This document shows positions 1 to 7,735 of a stretch of DNA of 9,264 nt, one piece after another. How positions within the stretch are numbered: the first letter of the stretch is position 1; the number at the start of each line of letters is the position of its first letter. Source of the DNA: Rhodospirillaceae bacterium (GTDB taxonomy: Bacteria > Pseudomonadota > Alphaproteobacteria > Rhodospirillales > Rhodospirillaceae); the NCBI GenBank assembly GCA_002691085.1, contig NZGX01000029.1, forward strand, positions 1,510-10,773, read 5' to 3'. The position numbers and the translations under genes are program-made. The notes below the pieces were generated by a model. The model did not search any database. It saw only the letters and a list, made by a program, of their open reading frames with translations, and was not told the origin of the DNA.

Positions 1-797
1 TGATGTTAGATGCATTAAGAGCAATAGAGTCCTCTTCTCCAAGGTTTATAAAATCAGTTTCTATTATTCTCATTGAGACAAGTAAATCACTCTCAAAAAA
101 ACAAAAAACTAGACTTAGTAAATATAAAGTTAATTGGTTAGTTGATTACACTCAGATCCCTAAAAAACCAACAATAATTTTTGGTAATGAGTTTCTAGAT
201 ACTTTACCTGTTAGACAATTTATTAAGCTAAAAGATAGCTGGCATGAGAGATTAGTTACTTTTGAGAAAAACCAATTTTTGTTTACTTTAAGTAGAAAAC
301 CATCTGATTGCACCCGCACCAAATTCATCAACTGTGAAGAAAAAAGTATTTTTGAGTACTCACATCATATAACAAAATTAACTGAATTTATTGCTAATCA
401 TTTTCTCAATATTTCAGGAATAGCTTTATTTATAGATTATGGATACATACAAGATAGTAAGGGGGATACATTACAAGCCATAAGTAAACATAAGTTTTCT
501 AATGTCTTAGAAAACCCAGGAAACAATGATTTAACAGCTCATGTGAATTTTTCATCTATTAAAAAACTTGCATTGAAAAATGGGAATAGCTTTTTTGGCC
601 CCATAGAACAAGGTGAATGGCTAACTAGACTAGGTATTCATATTAGAATCCATAAATTAATAAAGAGTAACTCACATATCCCATCTTATAATTTTATGAA
701 TGATTTAAACAGGCTAATTAATCCAAAGTACATGGGAAAGTTATTCAAAGTTATATCTTTCAGCTCACCAAGTATAAGAAACCTAGAAGGCTTTTAG
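1..797 (+). CDS. MidA/NDUFAF7-family class I SAM-dependent methyltransferase, 5' end outside the window
   Basis: This is the C-terminal 264 residues of a protein of the COG1565 (MidA/NDUFAF7) family. The first visible Met is internal: bases 1-2 (TG) fit the end of a Leu codon, giving the LMxDxLRA end of the family's SAM-binding GRGTLM motif, so roughly the first 100 residues lie upstream. Counting from the visible Met, family blocks are NEFLDTLPVRQF (62-73), IDYGY (144-148), GDTLQA (154-159), LTAHVNF (177-183) and GPIEQGEWLTRLGI (199-212). Mitochondrial NDUFAF7 methylates an arginine of complex I subunit NDUFS2. The bacterial substrate is not evident here, so a complex I assembly role is inference. 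The gene ends in TAG, 13 bases before pgeF, and the two are probably co-transcribed. No frameshift or odd composition was seen. Confidence 0.9.
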   Translation, partial: MLDALRAIESSSPRFIKSVSIILIETSKSLSKKQKTRLSKYKVNWLVDYTQIPKKPTIIFGNEFLDTLPVRQFIKLKDSWHERLVTFEKNQFLFTLSRKPSDCTRTKFINCEEKSIFEYSHHITKLTEFIANHFLNISGIALFIDYGYIQDSKGDTLQAISKHKFSNVLENPGNNDLTAHVNFSSIKKLALKNGNSFFGPIEQGEWLTRLGIHIRIHKLIKSNSHIPSYNFMNDLNRLINPKYMGKLFKVISFSSPSIRNLEGF

Positions 798-810
798 TAT
801 ATATTTTATC

Positions 811-1575
811 ATGAATAATTATGTAAAAATTACTAATAATTCAATTAAAATTAACTTTTTTACAAAAAATGGGGGTTGTTCATCTGGTATTTATTCATCC
901 CTTAACTGCAGTTTTAATTCCTACGATAATTATGAAAATATCATTAAAAATCGAAAAAAGTGTGCTGATGAAATGAATATTGATATAAAAAGATTAGTTA
1001 CAACTAATCAAGTACATGGAATCAATGTTGTTACAGTAAATGACTTATGGAATTATGATAATTGTCCAACTGCAGACGGAATGGTAACAAAAGAAAAAAA
1101 CATTGCACTATCAATCTTAACTGCTGACTGTGCACCAGTACTTTTTGCAGACTATAACAATAAGGTAATTGGAGCTTCTCATGCAGGCTGGAAAGGGGCT
1201 TTATCAGGTGTTATAGAAAATACTCTTGAAGCTATGAATAAATTAGGGGCAAATAATTCTTCCACTGAAGCATATATTGGACCATGTATAAGTAAAAAAT
1301 CCTATGAGGTAGATCAAGATTTCTTTGAAAGATTTATTCAAGTAGATAATAAAAATATAGTTTTTTTTCAAAAAACTAAAAAAAATAAAAAACTCAGTTT
1401 TGACCTTAAAGGGTTTGTAGCCTCAAAATTAAAACAAAAAGGAATCATAAAAATAAATACACTAGATAGAGATACTTTCAGGTTAAAAGATGATTATTTT
1501 AGCTATAGAAGAGCATTACACGAGGGCAATAACGATTATGGAAGACAGATGTCTTCTATTGTTTTAATGGGATAG
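811..1575 (+). CDS. pgeF: Peptidoglycan editing factor PgeF (YfiH/YlmD laccase-domain family)
   Basis: The 254-residue protein has full family length. Visible motifs are FFTKNGGCSSGIYSSLN near residues 16-32, QVHG (67-70), ADGM (88-91), LTADCAPVLF (103-112), HAGWKG (124-129), GPCI (157-160) and the C-terminal SYRR with GRQMSSIVL. His69, Cys107 and His124 are the expected metal-binding residues. Family members are cytoplasmic enzymes described as purine nucleoside phosphorylase/adenosine deaminase-like. In E. coli PgeF limits misincorporation of L-Ser for L-Ala in peptidoglycan precursors. Which activity matters here cannot be read from sequence. The ATG start fits the family N-terminus, but it has no clear Shine-Dalgarno sequence: the nearest AGAAGG (785-790) is 20 bases away inside the preceding gene. 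Translation may therefore depend on readthrough from the upstream gene. Confidence 0.95.
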   Translation: MNNYVKITNNSIKINFFTKNGGCSSGIYSSLNCSFNSYDNYENIIKNRKKCADEMNIDIKRLVTTNQVHGINVVTVNDLWNYDNCPTADGMVTKEKNIALSILTADCAPVLFADYNNKVIGASHAGWKGALSGVIENTLEAMNKLGANNSSTEAYIGPCISKKSYEVDQDFFERFIQVDNKNIVFFQKTKKNKKLSFDLKGFVASKLKQKGIIKINTLDRDTFRLKDDYFSYRRALHEGNNDYGRQMSSIVLMG

Positions 1576-1588
1576 AATATACTATTAT
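1559..1588 (+). promoter_or_regulatory. Weak candidate promoter ahead of prs
   Basis: TTGTTT (1559-1564), an 18-base spacer and TATTAT (1583-1588) resemble a sigma-70 promoter (3/6 and 5/6 matches). It straddles the end of pgeF and would give a prs leader of about 60 bases. In DNA this A/T-rich such matches are common, so support is weak. The 78-base gap, longer than the 13-base gap before pgeF, is the other reason to suspect a separate prs transcript. Confidence 0.22.
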
Positions 1589-1653
1589 ATGGTTTACTTC
1601 TGAGGTAATAATGTGATTTATGAAGAAAATAACAATACTGGAGCTAGTTTAAA

Positions 1654-2589
1654 ATGAAAGTTTTGGCAGGAAATGCCAATGTTCCCTTAGCAACAAAGAT
1701 TGCTAATTATTTGAAAATTAAACTAACAAAAGCATCAATTAGGCGGTTTTCTGATAATGAAATCTTTGTAGAGATTGAGGAAAATGTTCGGGGTGAAGAT
1801 ATGTTTGTTATTCAACCTACCTCATATCCCGCTAATGATAATCTGATGGAACTTTTAGTAACTCTTGATGCCCTTCGTAGAGCTTCTGCGGAGAGAATTA
1901 CTGCGGTTGTTCCATATTACGGATATGCAAGGCAAGATAGAAAAACTGCACCAAGAACACCAATAACTGCAAAACTTATAGCTAATCTTATAACACAGGC
2001 CGGAGCTAATAGAGTGCTAACTGTGGACTTACATTCTGGACAAATACAAGGTTTTTTTGACATCCCTCTTGATAATCTTTTCACAGAGCCAGTTTTTACC
2101 GAGGATATAAGAAGCCGTTTTAATGATTCCGCACTACCTACCATTGTTTCTCCTGATGTTGGAGGAGTTGTGCGTGCAAGAGCTGTTGCTAAGAGGCTTG
2201 GTAGTGATCTAGCTATTATTGATAAAAGAAGAGACCGTGCAGGTGTCTCTGAAGTAATGAATGTAATTGGAGAGATTACCAATAAGGATTGTCTTTTAAT
2301 CGATGATATAATTGACTCAGCTGGAACAATTGCAAATGCAGCTTCAGCCTTAATTAATAGTGGAGCGAAATCTGTTACCGCTTATGTTACCCATGGGGTA
2401 CTTTCTGGTAAAGCTCTTGAAAAAATAACAAATTCTCCACTCAAAGAGCTAGTCATTACCGACAGTATTCAGGCTACCAGCTCTATTTCTAATGTAAAAA
2501 GAATAAGAGAGATATCAATAGCTCCATTAATTGCAGAAGCAGTAAGTAGAATTAGTTTAGAAACATCAGTTTCCAGTCTTTTTGACTAG
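1654..2589 (+). CDS. prs: Ribose-phosphate pyrophosphokinase (PRPP synthetase)
   Basis: Prs transfers pyrophosphate from ATP to ribose 5-phosphate, making PRPP for purine, pyrimidine, histidine, tryptophan and NAD synthesis. The 311 residues match the usual bacterial class I length. Motifs in order are FSDNE (32-36), NDNLMELL (61-68), the PYYGYARQDRK segment (87-97) of the ATP site, VDLHSGQIQGFFD (124-136) with catalytic-region His127, the RRDRAG flexible-loop region (192-197) and the PRPP-binding loop DDIIDSAGT (217-225). All key positions look intact. The ATG at 1654 is preceded by GGAG (1640-1643) with ten bases between, and the N-terminus aligns with family members. It sits between pgeF and rplY on the same strand. 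Base composition is slightly less A/T-extreme than in its neighbours, as expected for a highly expressed housekeeping gene. Confidence 0.98.
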   Translation: MKVLAGNANVPLATKIANYLKIKLTKASIRRFSDNEIFVEIEENVRGEDMFVIQPTSYPANDNLMELLVTLDALRRASAERITAVVPYYGYARQDRKTAPRTPITAKLIANLITQAGANRVLTVDLHSGQIQGFFDIPLDNLFTEPVFTEDIRSRFNDSALPTIVSPDVGGVVRARAVAKRLGSDLAIIDKRRDRAGVSEVMNVIGEITNKDCLLIDDIIDSAGTIANAASALINSGAKSVTAYVTHGVLSGKALEKITNSPLKELVITDSIQATSSISNVKRIREISIAPLIAEAVSRISLETSVSSLFD

Positions 2590-2606
2590 GGCTTAGAACG
2601 AAATAC

Positions 2607-2635
2607 TTGAGCAAAAGAAGGAATCACTGTATTAC
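2607..2635 (+). promoter_or_regulatory. Candidate sigma-70-type promoter for rplY-pth-ychF
   Basis: TTGAGC (2607-2612), an exact 17-base spacer and TATTAC (2630-2635) give four of six matches in each box at ideal spacing, in the 126-base gap after prs. Transcription would start near 2642, right at the first arm of the inverted repeats described for the rplY leader, leaving a leader of about 75 bases. No terminator is visible after prs, so this promoter may supplement readthrough rather than be the only source. Confidence 0.35.
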
Positions 2636-2640
2636 CAATT

Positions 2641-2707
2641 TGTTAACGTCTCTTAATGAGACAAAACTTTCACGTTTAACAGTTTCAGGAATTTGTTACC
2701 TGTTGGA
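2641..2707 (+). promoter_or_regulatory. Structured 5' leader of rplY with competing helices
   Basis: A perfect hairpin GTCTC/GAGAC (2648-2652 with 2658-2662, loop TTAAT) is enclosed by a second helix, TGTTAAC (2641-2647) with GTTTAACA (2674-2681), which has one bulged base. An alternative helix pairs 2675-2682 with 2700-2707 (eight pairs, two of them G-U) and covers the GGA of the ribosome binding site. It cannot coexist with the outer helix because they share bases 2675-2681. The pairings are read directly; a switching role is inference. L25 of E. coli is known to be under autogenous control through its mRNA leader, which makes such a function plausible, but I see no demonstrable homology to that leader. 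Confidence 0.35.
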
Positions 2708-2708
2708 G
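2705..2708 (+). promoter_or_regulatory. Ribosome binding site of rplY
   Basis: GGAG lies seven bases before the ATG at 2716. It supports that start and is the target of the possible occluding helix in the leader. Confidence 0.7.
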
Positions 2709-2715
2709 ATAATAT

Positions 2716-3378
2716 ATGGCAGAAATAAACTCAATCTCAGTCAACCCTAGAGATTTATCTGGAAAAGGCTCATCAAGGGCAATTCGAAGAGAGGGACTAA
2801 TTCCAGGTATAATTTATGGTGATGATCAAGAGCCAATACTAATTTCTATGGACCCCAGGCAACTAATTGCTGAAATGAGTAAACCTGGTTTCTCAAGTAA
2901 AATATTTGAGATTCAGGTTAAAGATAAAAAATACAGAGCAATGGCCCAAGATATTCAGATGCACGATGTTAATGACCGCCCAATCCATGTTGATTTTAGA
3001 AAAATTACCAAATCTACAATAGTAACGGTCAGTATCGAAGTTAAATTCATCAACGACGAAGAATCCCCAGGTCTAAAAAAAGGCGGAGTATTAAATACTG
3101 TTAGACATGAAATTGAAGTTAAAGGTAAACCAGACATTTTACCGCCATTTTTCGAAGTAAACCTTGAAGGAACAGAAATTGGAGATTCGGTACATATTAG
3201 TGCAGTTGATATACCAGATGGTATATCCCCAACAATAACTGATCGAGACTTTACAATTTGTACAATCGCACCACCAACTATTGTTCAGACTGAAGAGGAG
3301 GTTGAAGAAGAAGCTGGGGAAGAAGAAGCTGAACAAAAAGAAACTAGCGATGATGGTAAAGAAGAGAATAAAGATTAA
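2716..3378 (+). CDS. rplY: 50S ribosomal protein L25, long CTC/TL5 type with acidic tail
   Basis: The 220-residue protein binds 5S rRNA in the large ribosomal subunit. The N-terminal L25 domain (about 4-94) has the family signature GKGSSRAIRREGLIPGIIYG (16-35) and ends with the conserved HVDF (91-94). The C-terminal beta domain of the TL5/CTC type covers about 100-186 and includes GVLNTVRHEIEVKG (124-137). Residues 193-220 form a highly acidic tail with 16 Asp/Glu in 28. Enterobacterial L25 has only the N-terminal domain (about 94 residues), while many other bacteria, including Alphaproteobacteria, have the long form with a variable acidic end. The start has a good ribosome binding site. It lies between prs and pth, a classic neighbourhood for this gene. 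The leader may carry translational control. Confidence 0.96.
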   Translation: MAEINSISVNPRDLSGKGSSRAIRREGLIPGIIYGDDQEPILISMDPRQLIAEMSKPGFSSKIFEIQVKDKKYRAMAQDIQMHDVNDRPIHVDFRKITKSTIVTVSIEVKFINDEESPGLKKGGVLNTVRHEIEVKGKPDILPPFFEVNLEGTEIGDSVHISAVDIPDGISPTITDRDFTICTIAPPTIVQTEEEVEEEAGEEEAEQKETSDDGKEENKD

Positions 3379-3396
3379 ATTAATATAATATTAATT
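3378..3396 (+). repeat. All-A/T perfect inverted repeat after rplY
   Basis: AATTAATAT (3378-3386) and ATATTAATT (3388-3396) are perfect reverse complements around one central base, beginning at the last base of the rplY stop codon. A six-T run follows at 3406-3411. The shape resembles an attenuator, but the arm contains no G-C pair and the T run is nine bases away, so it is at best a weak terminator or pause site between rplY and pth. Confidence 0.3.
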
Positions 3397-3431
3397 AATT
3401 ATATATTTTTTAATTTCCAAGAGAGATATTA

Positions 3432-4052
3432 ATGAACCTCTTCATTGGGCTAGGTAATCCTGGCCAATCATATGAAAGAAATAGACATAACTTGGGTTTC
3501 GCAGTAATTGATAAAATTGCTGAACATTATTCTTTAGGTGTCTGGAAAGATAAGTTCAAAGGAAGTATTTGTGATTTTATAATTGAAAATCAGAAGGTAA
3601 TACTCTTTAAACCAAGCGATTACATGAACAACTCTGGCTATTCAACCTCTGAGCTAATTAATTTTTATAAAATACCAAAAAATAATGTTTTCGTTTTTTT
3701 TGATGATGTTGAACTATCACCGGGAAAAATTAGAGTAAAATTAGGAGGTGGTCATGCTGGTCACAATGGGATTCGTGATATTATCGAAAAGATTGGTGTA
3801 AACTTTTGGAGAATAAGATTAGGAATTGGGCATCCAGGAACAAAACAAGATATGGGAAAGTATGTCTTAAGTAATTTCTCGGATTCTGACCAAAAATGGA
3901 TTGATACAATGATAGTTAGCATTATAGATAATTTAAGACTTATAGTAAATAATGACACAACTAATTTTATGAATAAAATATCCTTATCAATGAACAAAGT
4001 AGAATTACCTCATTCACCACGAAACATAAAAAATAATCAAGAGAAAAAATAA
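3432..4052 (+). CDS. pth: Peptidyl-tRNA hydrolase
   Basis: Pth cleaves the ester bond of peptidyl-tRNAs dropped by stalled ribosomes and recycles tRNA in the cytoplasm. The 206 residues are near the usual 190-200. The N-terminal GLGNPG (6-11) holds Asn9, and RHNLGF (18-23) supplies catalytic His19. The block KPSDYMNNSG (60-69) holds the substrate-binding Asn66, FFDDVELSPG (89-98) the catalytic-site Asp92, and LGGGHAGHNG (104-113) Asn112. These match E. coli Asn10, His20, Asn68, Asp93 and Asn114, so the enzyme looks fully active. The last 20 residues are Asn/Lys-rich and not conserved. The start has an AGAG-type ribosome binding site (3419-3425). The stop TAA overlaps the ychF ATG by one base. 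Confidence 0.97.
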   Translation: MNLFIGLGNPGQSYERNRHNLGFAVIDKIAEHYSLGVWKDKFKGSICDFIIENQKVILFKPSDYMNNSGYSTSELINFYKIPKNNVFVFFDDVELSPGKIRVKLGGGHAGHNGIRDIIEKIGVNFWRIRLGIGHPGTKQDMGKYVLSNFSDSDQKWIDTMIVSIIDNLRLIVNNDTTNFMNKISLSMNKVELPHSPRNIKNNQEKK

Positions 4053-5155
4053 TGGGTTTTAAATGTGGAATTGTTGGCTTACCCAACGTTGGAAAATCAA
4101 CTCTATTCAATGCACTAACAGCAACTTCACTAGCTCAGGCAGAAAATTTTCCTTTTTGTACTATAGAGCCTAATTTTGGTCGCGTACTGGTTCCCGATAA
4201 TAGACTTAATGAAATTAGTTCAATATCAGACTCTAAAATAACAATACCCACTCACCTTGAATTTGTTGATATAGCTGGCCTAGTAAAAGGAGCGAGTAAA
4301 GGCGAAGGATTAGGAAATCAATTTTTATCAAACATAAGGAATGTTGATGCTATAATACATGTATTAAGATGTTTTGATGACGAAAATATTACCCATGTCA
4401 ATAATAACATTGATCCAGTATTTGATTCAGAAATAATAGATACTGAATTGCTTATTTCAGACCTAAATATGATTGAAAATATGAGCAATAACCTAAAAAA
4501 GAAATCCAGCTCTGGTGATAAGAATATAAAAACAAATATTACTATATTAGAGAATGTTCTAGAGATATTGGAAAAAGGTCTCCCGGCACGAAATATTCAG
4601 TATGAAGATGATTATGAAAAAATATATTTTAATTCATTACAGCTCCTTACTAATAAACCAATCATTTATTTAAGTAATGTAGAAGAGGAAAATGCTGAAC
4701 AAGGAAATATATACTCAGCTCAGATTGATAAAAAGTCAAAAGAGGAGAACACAAAAAATATTATAGTTTCCGCATCAATTGAGGCTGAAATTTCTCAACT
4801 AGAAAACATAGAAGAACGTAATTCTTTTCTAGAATCAATTGGTCTTAATGAAACTGGACTCTCTAAATTAGTAAAAGGTGGGTATGAGATTCTTGACTTA
4901 ATAACTTTTTTTACCTCGGGCCCAAAAGAGTCCAGAGCATGGACTATTCCTAGAGGCACTAAAGCTCCTGATGCAGCAGGAGTTATTCATACAGATTTCA
5001 AAAAAGGATTTATTCGGGCAGAAAAAATAAGCTTTAATGACTTCAATAAATTAGGCGGAGAAAAACCATCTAAAGAAGCGGGAAAAATGACACAAGAAGG
5101 AAAGGATTATGAAGTAGAAGACGGAGATATTTTACACTTCTTATTTAATATATAA
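4052..5155 (+). CDS. ychF: Ribosome-binding ATPase YchF (OLA1/Obg superfamily)
   Basis: The 367-residue protein has the usual YchF length and architecture. The G domain starts at once with the P-loop GLPNVGKST (9-17), followed by DIAGLVKGAS (73-82) with the KGEGLGNQFL segment. A helical insertion covers about 120-200, and the guanine-specificity motif NKxD is replaced by N209-V-E-E212, the NxxE form associated with ATP rather than GTP use in this family. The C-terminal TGS domain (about 280-366) is complete, with RAWTIPRGTKAPDAAGVIH, FKKGFIRAE and DYEVEDGDILHF. YchF binds the 70S ribosome and has been linked to stress and translation control. The TAATG overlap with pth, with AAGAGA at 4039-4044 as ribosome binding site, suggests translational coupling. 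The gene ends 14 bases from the oppositely oriented ybbP. Confidence 0.97.
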   Translation: MGFKCGIVGLPNVGKSTLFNALTATSLAQAENFPFCTIEPNFGRVLVPDNRLNEISSISDSKITIPTHLEFVDIAGLVKGASKGEGLGNQFLSNIRNVDAIIHVLRCFDDENITHVNNNIDPVFDSEIIDTELLISDLNMIENMSNNLKKKSSSGDKNIKTNITILENVLEILEKGLPARNIQYEDDYEKIYFNSLQLLTNKPIIYLSNVEEENAEQGNIYSAQIDKKSKEENTKNIIVSASIEAEISQLENIEERNSFLESIGLNETGLSKLVKGGYEILDLITFFTSGPKESRAWTIPRGTKAPDAAGVIHTDFKKGFIRAEKISFNDFNKLGGEKPSKEAGKMTQEGKDYEVEDGDILHFLFNI

Positions 5156-5195
5156 AAAAATACAAATATTTATTCGTTCCTAAGAAAAATATTTG
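5154..5195 (-). terminator. Candidate intrinsic terminator of ybbA-ybbP
   Basis: On the - strand, a nine-base perfect inverted repeat (5187-5195 with 5163-5171, 15-base loop) spans the ybbP stop codon. Two bases later comes a run of seven T (5160-5154). This is terminator-like for leftward transcription. There is only one G-C pair in the stem, so strength is doubtful. Read rightward it has no T tract, and I see no separate terminator for ychF. Confidence 0.4.
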
Positions 5196-7716
5196 ACCTA
5201 ACCCCCAGAGCATTCCACATACCAATCAAGCCAACAAAAATAATAATACAAACAGTAAATAAAATTATTGTGAAGTTGTTAAACGCAAAGAATACTGGCT
5301 CAATACTCATTATAAATTTTAGGAAAAGAAAAGAACAAATATTGCCTACAAAAAAAGATATAAATCCTACTACTAAACCAAGCAATGAATACTCTAGAAA
5401 GAAAAGTAATAAAATTTGCGATCTCTTAGCACCTAATACTTTTAACAAAACAGCCTCATAGAGTTTTCGCATATTACCAGCCATTATTGCCGAAATTAAG
5501 ACTAGTACTCCAGCAAGTACTGCTATAATTAATGGAACTCTAACGGCAACAAGTAGTTTACCTAAAACTTCTTTTATTACATCAACTACTTTCCCAACCT
5601 GTATGATTGTTACATTTGGAAGCCGGCTAACTATTTCTCTCTCAATATTTAACCCAGAAGAAGACGCTAAACCTATTGTACCCATTAAACTTCCAGGGAT
5701 TCCCTCTAAAGAATTAGGTGAAAAAATTAATGTAAAATTCATACCACCTGACTCCCATTCTACATTTCTGGAGTTAGATATTATACCAATTATCTTTCTT
5801 CCTAATATATTTACACCAATAGTATCTCCAACAGCTAGGTTTAGGCCATCCATTACTCTTTGGTCAACAGAGACTAAGTTTTCTCCAGAATGATTTGTAT
5901 CCCACCATTTACCCTCAATTATTTGAGTGCCTTCAGGAATATCATTTGATTGAGAGATGCCCCTCTCTCCTCTAAATATCCATTCAATATCTTTTGATGG
6001 ATTAAGGCTTGATGCCGGCGTACCATTAACTTCAACAATCCTTCCCCTAATAATTTTAGCAATCTTAAAATTTGATATATTATTATTATCATTAATTATA
6101 TCTAAAAATATTTCTCTTTGATGAGACTGAAGATCAATAAAAAACATATCTGGTGCATTTTTAGGGATATTATTTGAAATTTGAGAAGAAATATTTAGCT
6201 CTATTTGCAATATACAAACCACAACTGTCAAAGCAAGCCCAAGAGATAATACAATCTGTGTGGTTATATTGTAAGGTCTCCATAAATTTGAAATAGCCAT
6301 GCGAGTGATTGGCATAGAAGAAAGGGAATTATTTAATTTTCCAGATGAAACTTTAACAAAATAAATAAAAAATCTAGAAATACAATAAAAGAATATAAAT
6401 ACAAACAGAACTCCAACAATAAAATATAAAGTGAGTAATAATTTTTCAGTAACAAATAAAATCAGGAAAAATATAATTATAGATAAAATAATAAAAACTG
6501 AGATATACTTCTTTAAGCCTTTAAAAAAATCAAAATTATTTTTAGGCCTGAATAGCTGTGCGGTTGTTATATTATTCGCCTGCAGCAAAGGGAGAATAAA
6601 AAACATCAATGATATCATTAAAACTAATAAACTTATTTTTGCTAAAAAGATAAAATCTAAACCAAAAACTGTTTTAAATGGGAGGATACTTTCTAACATA
6701 AACTGAACGAGAAAGGGCACTAGGGCTCCCATCAGAATACCCAGCATAATCCCAAAGATTGTTAAAATTGAAAATTGTAAAAAATATACCCAAAAAATAA
6801 AATTCTTTTCACAACCAAAGGATTTTAATATCGCTATAGTTTTTAACCTATCAAGTAAATATGTCTTTGATGAATTTGCAACACCTACGCCACTTATAAG
6901 AATAATTGATAGACTCAGTAAAGTAAGATAAATTAGTATATTATCAAAGAATAGTTTCAACGTATTATTTGCTTCACTTGCAATTTTAAACCTCATATTA
7001 GGAAGTAAATCCTTTAGTTCCAATTCTACTTTTTGTGCCAAATAATTCTTGTATAACCCAATGTTATAAACATATGTAATTAAACTCCCAGGCTGAATTA
7101 ATTGAGTTAGATATATCGCCTCTTGAGAAATAATAACTCTGGAACTAGCTGTAAATAAGTTCAAGGTCCTATCAGGTTCTTTTTCAATAAACCCCCTAAC
7201 CTGGAAATTTATGTCCCCAATTTTTATTTCATCATCTAAACTTAATGATAGACGGCTCTTCAATGACCGATCAACAATAGCTCCCCATTTATTATTTTTT
7301 AGTCCTAATAGCTGATAAGTATATTGAGTATCATATACATCAACATCACCATAAATAGGATAGAGATTATCTACAGCTTTCAAATCTATGAGGCTTGTCT
7401 GCAAAAATTCATTATCATCATTCATATTCTTTGCCATTGACCTCATTACAATCTGACGGCTTACCTGGCCATAAGACTCAAAAACTTCTTCCTCCTTTTG
7501 TGTTATTGGGTTATAGGTTTTTCTTCCCTGTATATCTCCACCCAAAAGTTTTTGGGCATCCTGATTGACTGCGTATCTTATAGAATTATTAATAGAACTA
7601 ACGCCCGCAATCGAGGCAACTCCTAGCGCAATACAAACAATAAAAATCTTGAATCCACTAATGCCAGACTTGAGTTCTTTTAATGCAAATTTTAAAGGTA
7701 AAGGAAGATTTAACAC
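5170..7716 (-). CDS. ybbP: FtsX-like ABC transporter permease, YbbP family
   Basis: This large inner-membrane protein (848 residues, E. coli YbbP about 800) is the membrane partner of the ATPase encoded just upstream. Hydrophobic segments lie near 20-42, 258-280, 307-340, 355-380, 403-422, 426-454, 485-505, 725-747, 768-800 and 813-838, about ten in all. The large soluble regions 43-257 and 506-724 should be periplasmic. This is a duplicated FtsX/MacB-type design: a SxxTYLLDRLKTIAILKSFG segment (about 282-301) and RKLYEAVLLKVLGAKR (750-765) are the two copies of the coupling-helix motif. The start is GTG: an in-frame TGA lies three codons upstream, and the next Met is residue 91, after the first membrane segment. 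COG3127 is labelled as linked to lysophospholipase L1 only because of gene neighbourhood; the substrate is unproven. FtsX-type permeases often move lipids or lipoproteins or act by mechanotransmission. Confidence 0.92.
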   Translation of the reverse strand: MLNLPLPLKFALKELKSGISGFKIFIVCIALGVASIAGVSSINNSIRYAVNQDAQKLLGGDIQGRKTYNPITQKEEEVFESYGQVSRQIVMRSMAKNMNDDNEFLQTSLIDLKAVDNLYPIYGDVDVYDTQYTYQLLGLKNNKWGAIVDRSLKSRLSLSLDDEIKIGDINFQVRGFIEKEPDRTLNLFTASSRVIISQEAIYLTQLIQPGSLITYVYNIGLYKNYLAQKVELELKDLLPNMRFKIASEANNTLKLFFDNILIYLTLLSLSIILISGVGVANSSKTYLLDRLKTIAILKSFGCEKNFIFWVYFLQFSILTIFGIMLGILMGALVPFLVQFMLESILPFKTVFGLDFIFLAKISLLVLMISLMFFILPLLQANNITTAQLFRPKNNFDFFKGLKKYISVFIILSIIIFFLILFVTEKLLLTLYFIVGVLFVFIFFYCISRFFIYFVKVSSGKLNNSLSSMPITRMAISNLWRPYNITTQIVLSLGLALTVVVCILQIELNISSQISNNIPKNAPDMFFIDLQSHQREIFLDIINDNNNISNFKIAKIIRGRIVEVNGTPASSLNPSKDIEWIFRGERGISQSNDIPEGTQIIEGKWWDTNHSGENLVSVDQRVMDGLNLAVGDTIGVNILGRKIIGIISNSRNVEWESGGMNFTLIFSPNSLEGIPGSLMGTIGLASSSGLNIEREIVSRLPNVTIIQVGKVVDVIKEVLGKLLVAVRVPLIIAVLAGVLVLISAIMAGNMRKLYEAVLLKVLGAKRSQILLLFFLEYSLLGLVVGFISFFVGNICSFLFLKFIMSIEPVFFAFNNFTIILFTVCIIIFVGLIGMWNALGVRSNIFLRNE

Positions 7717-7721
7717 GTATA

Positions 7722-7727
7722 ATCACC
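7722..7727 (-). promoter_or_regulatory. Ribosome binding site deciding the GTG start of ybbP
   Basis: On the - strand GGTGAT lies five bases before the GTG at 7716-7714. It matches the GGTGAT part of the anti-Shine-Dalgarno complement and supports this non-ATG start. It falls in the 19-base gap after ybbA, so both genes share one transcript. Confidence 0.65.
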
Positions 7728-7735
7728 AATCAATT

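Noticed and set aside
1917..2282. 121-codon open frame on the - strand
   Set aside because: It lies wholly inside prs, whose conserved motifs explain the constraint on this stretch; the antisense product has no recognisable domain and no ribosome binding site.
3384..3389. Perfect TATAAT box before pth
   Set aside because: No acceptable -35 box at 16-18 bases upstream (the place is the Glu/Lys-rich end of rplY), and the hexamer is part of an A/T palindrome, so chance is likely.
2955..3997. Three - strand open frames of 60-78 codons inside rplY and pth
   Set aside because: They are shadows of well-conserved + strand genes and show no family motifs.
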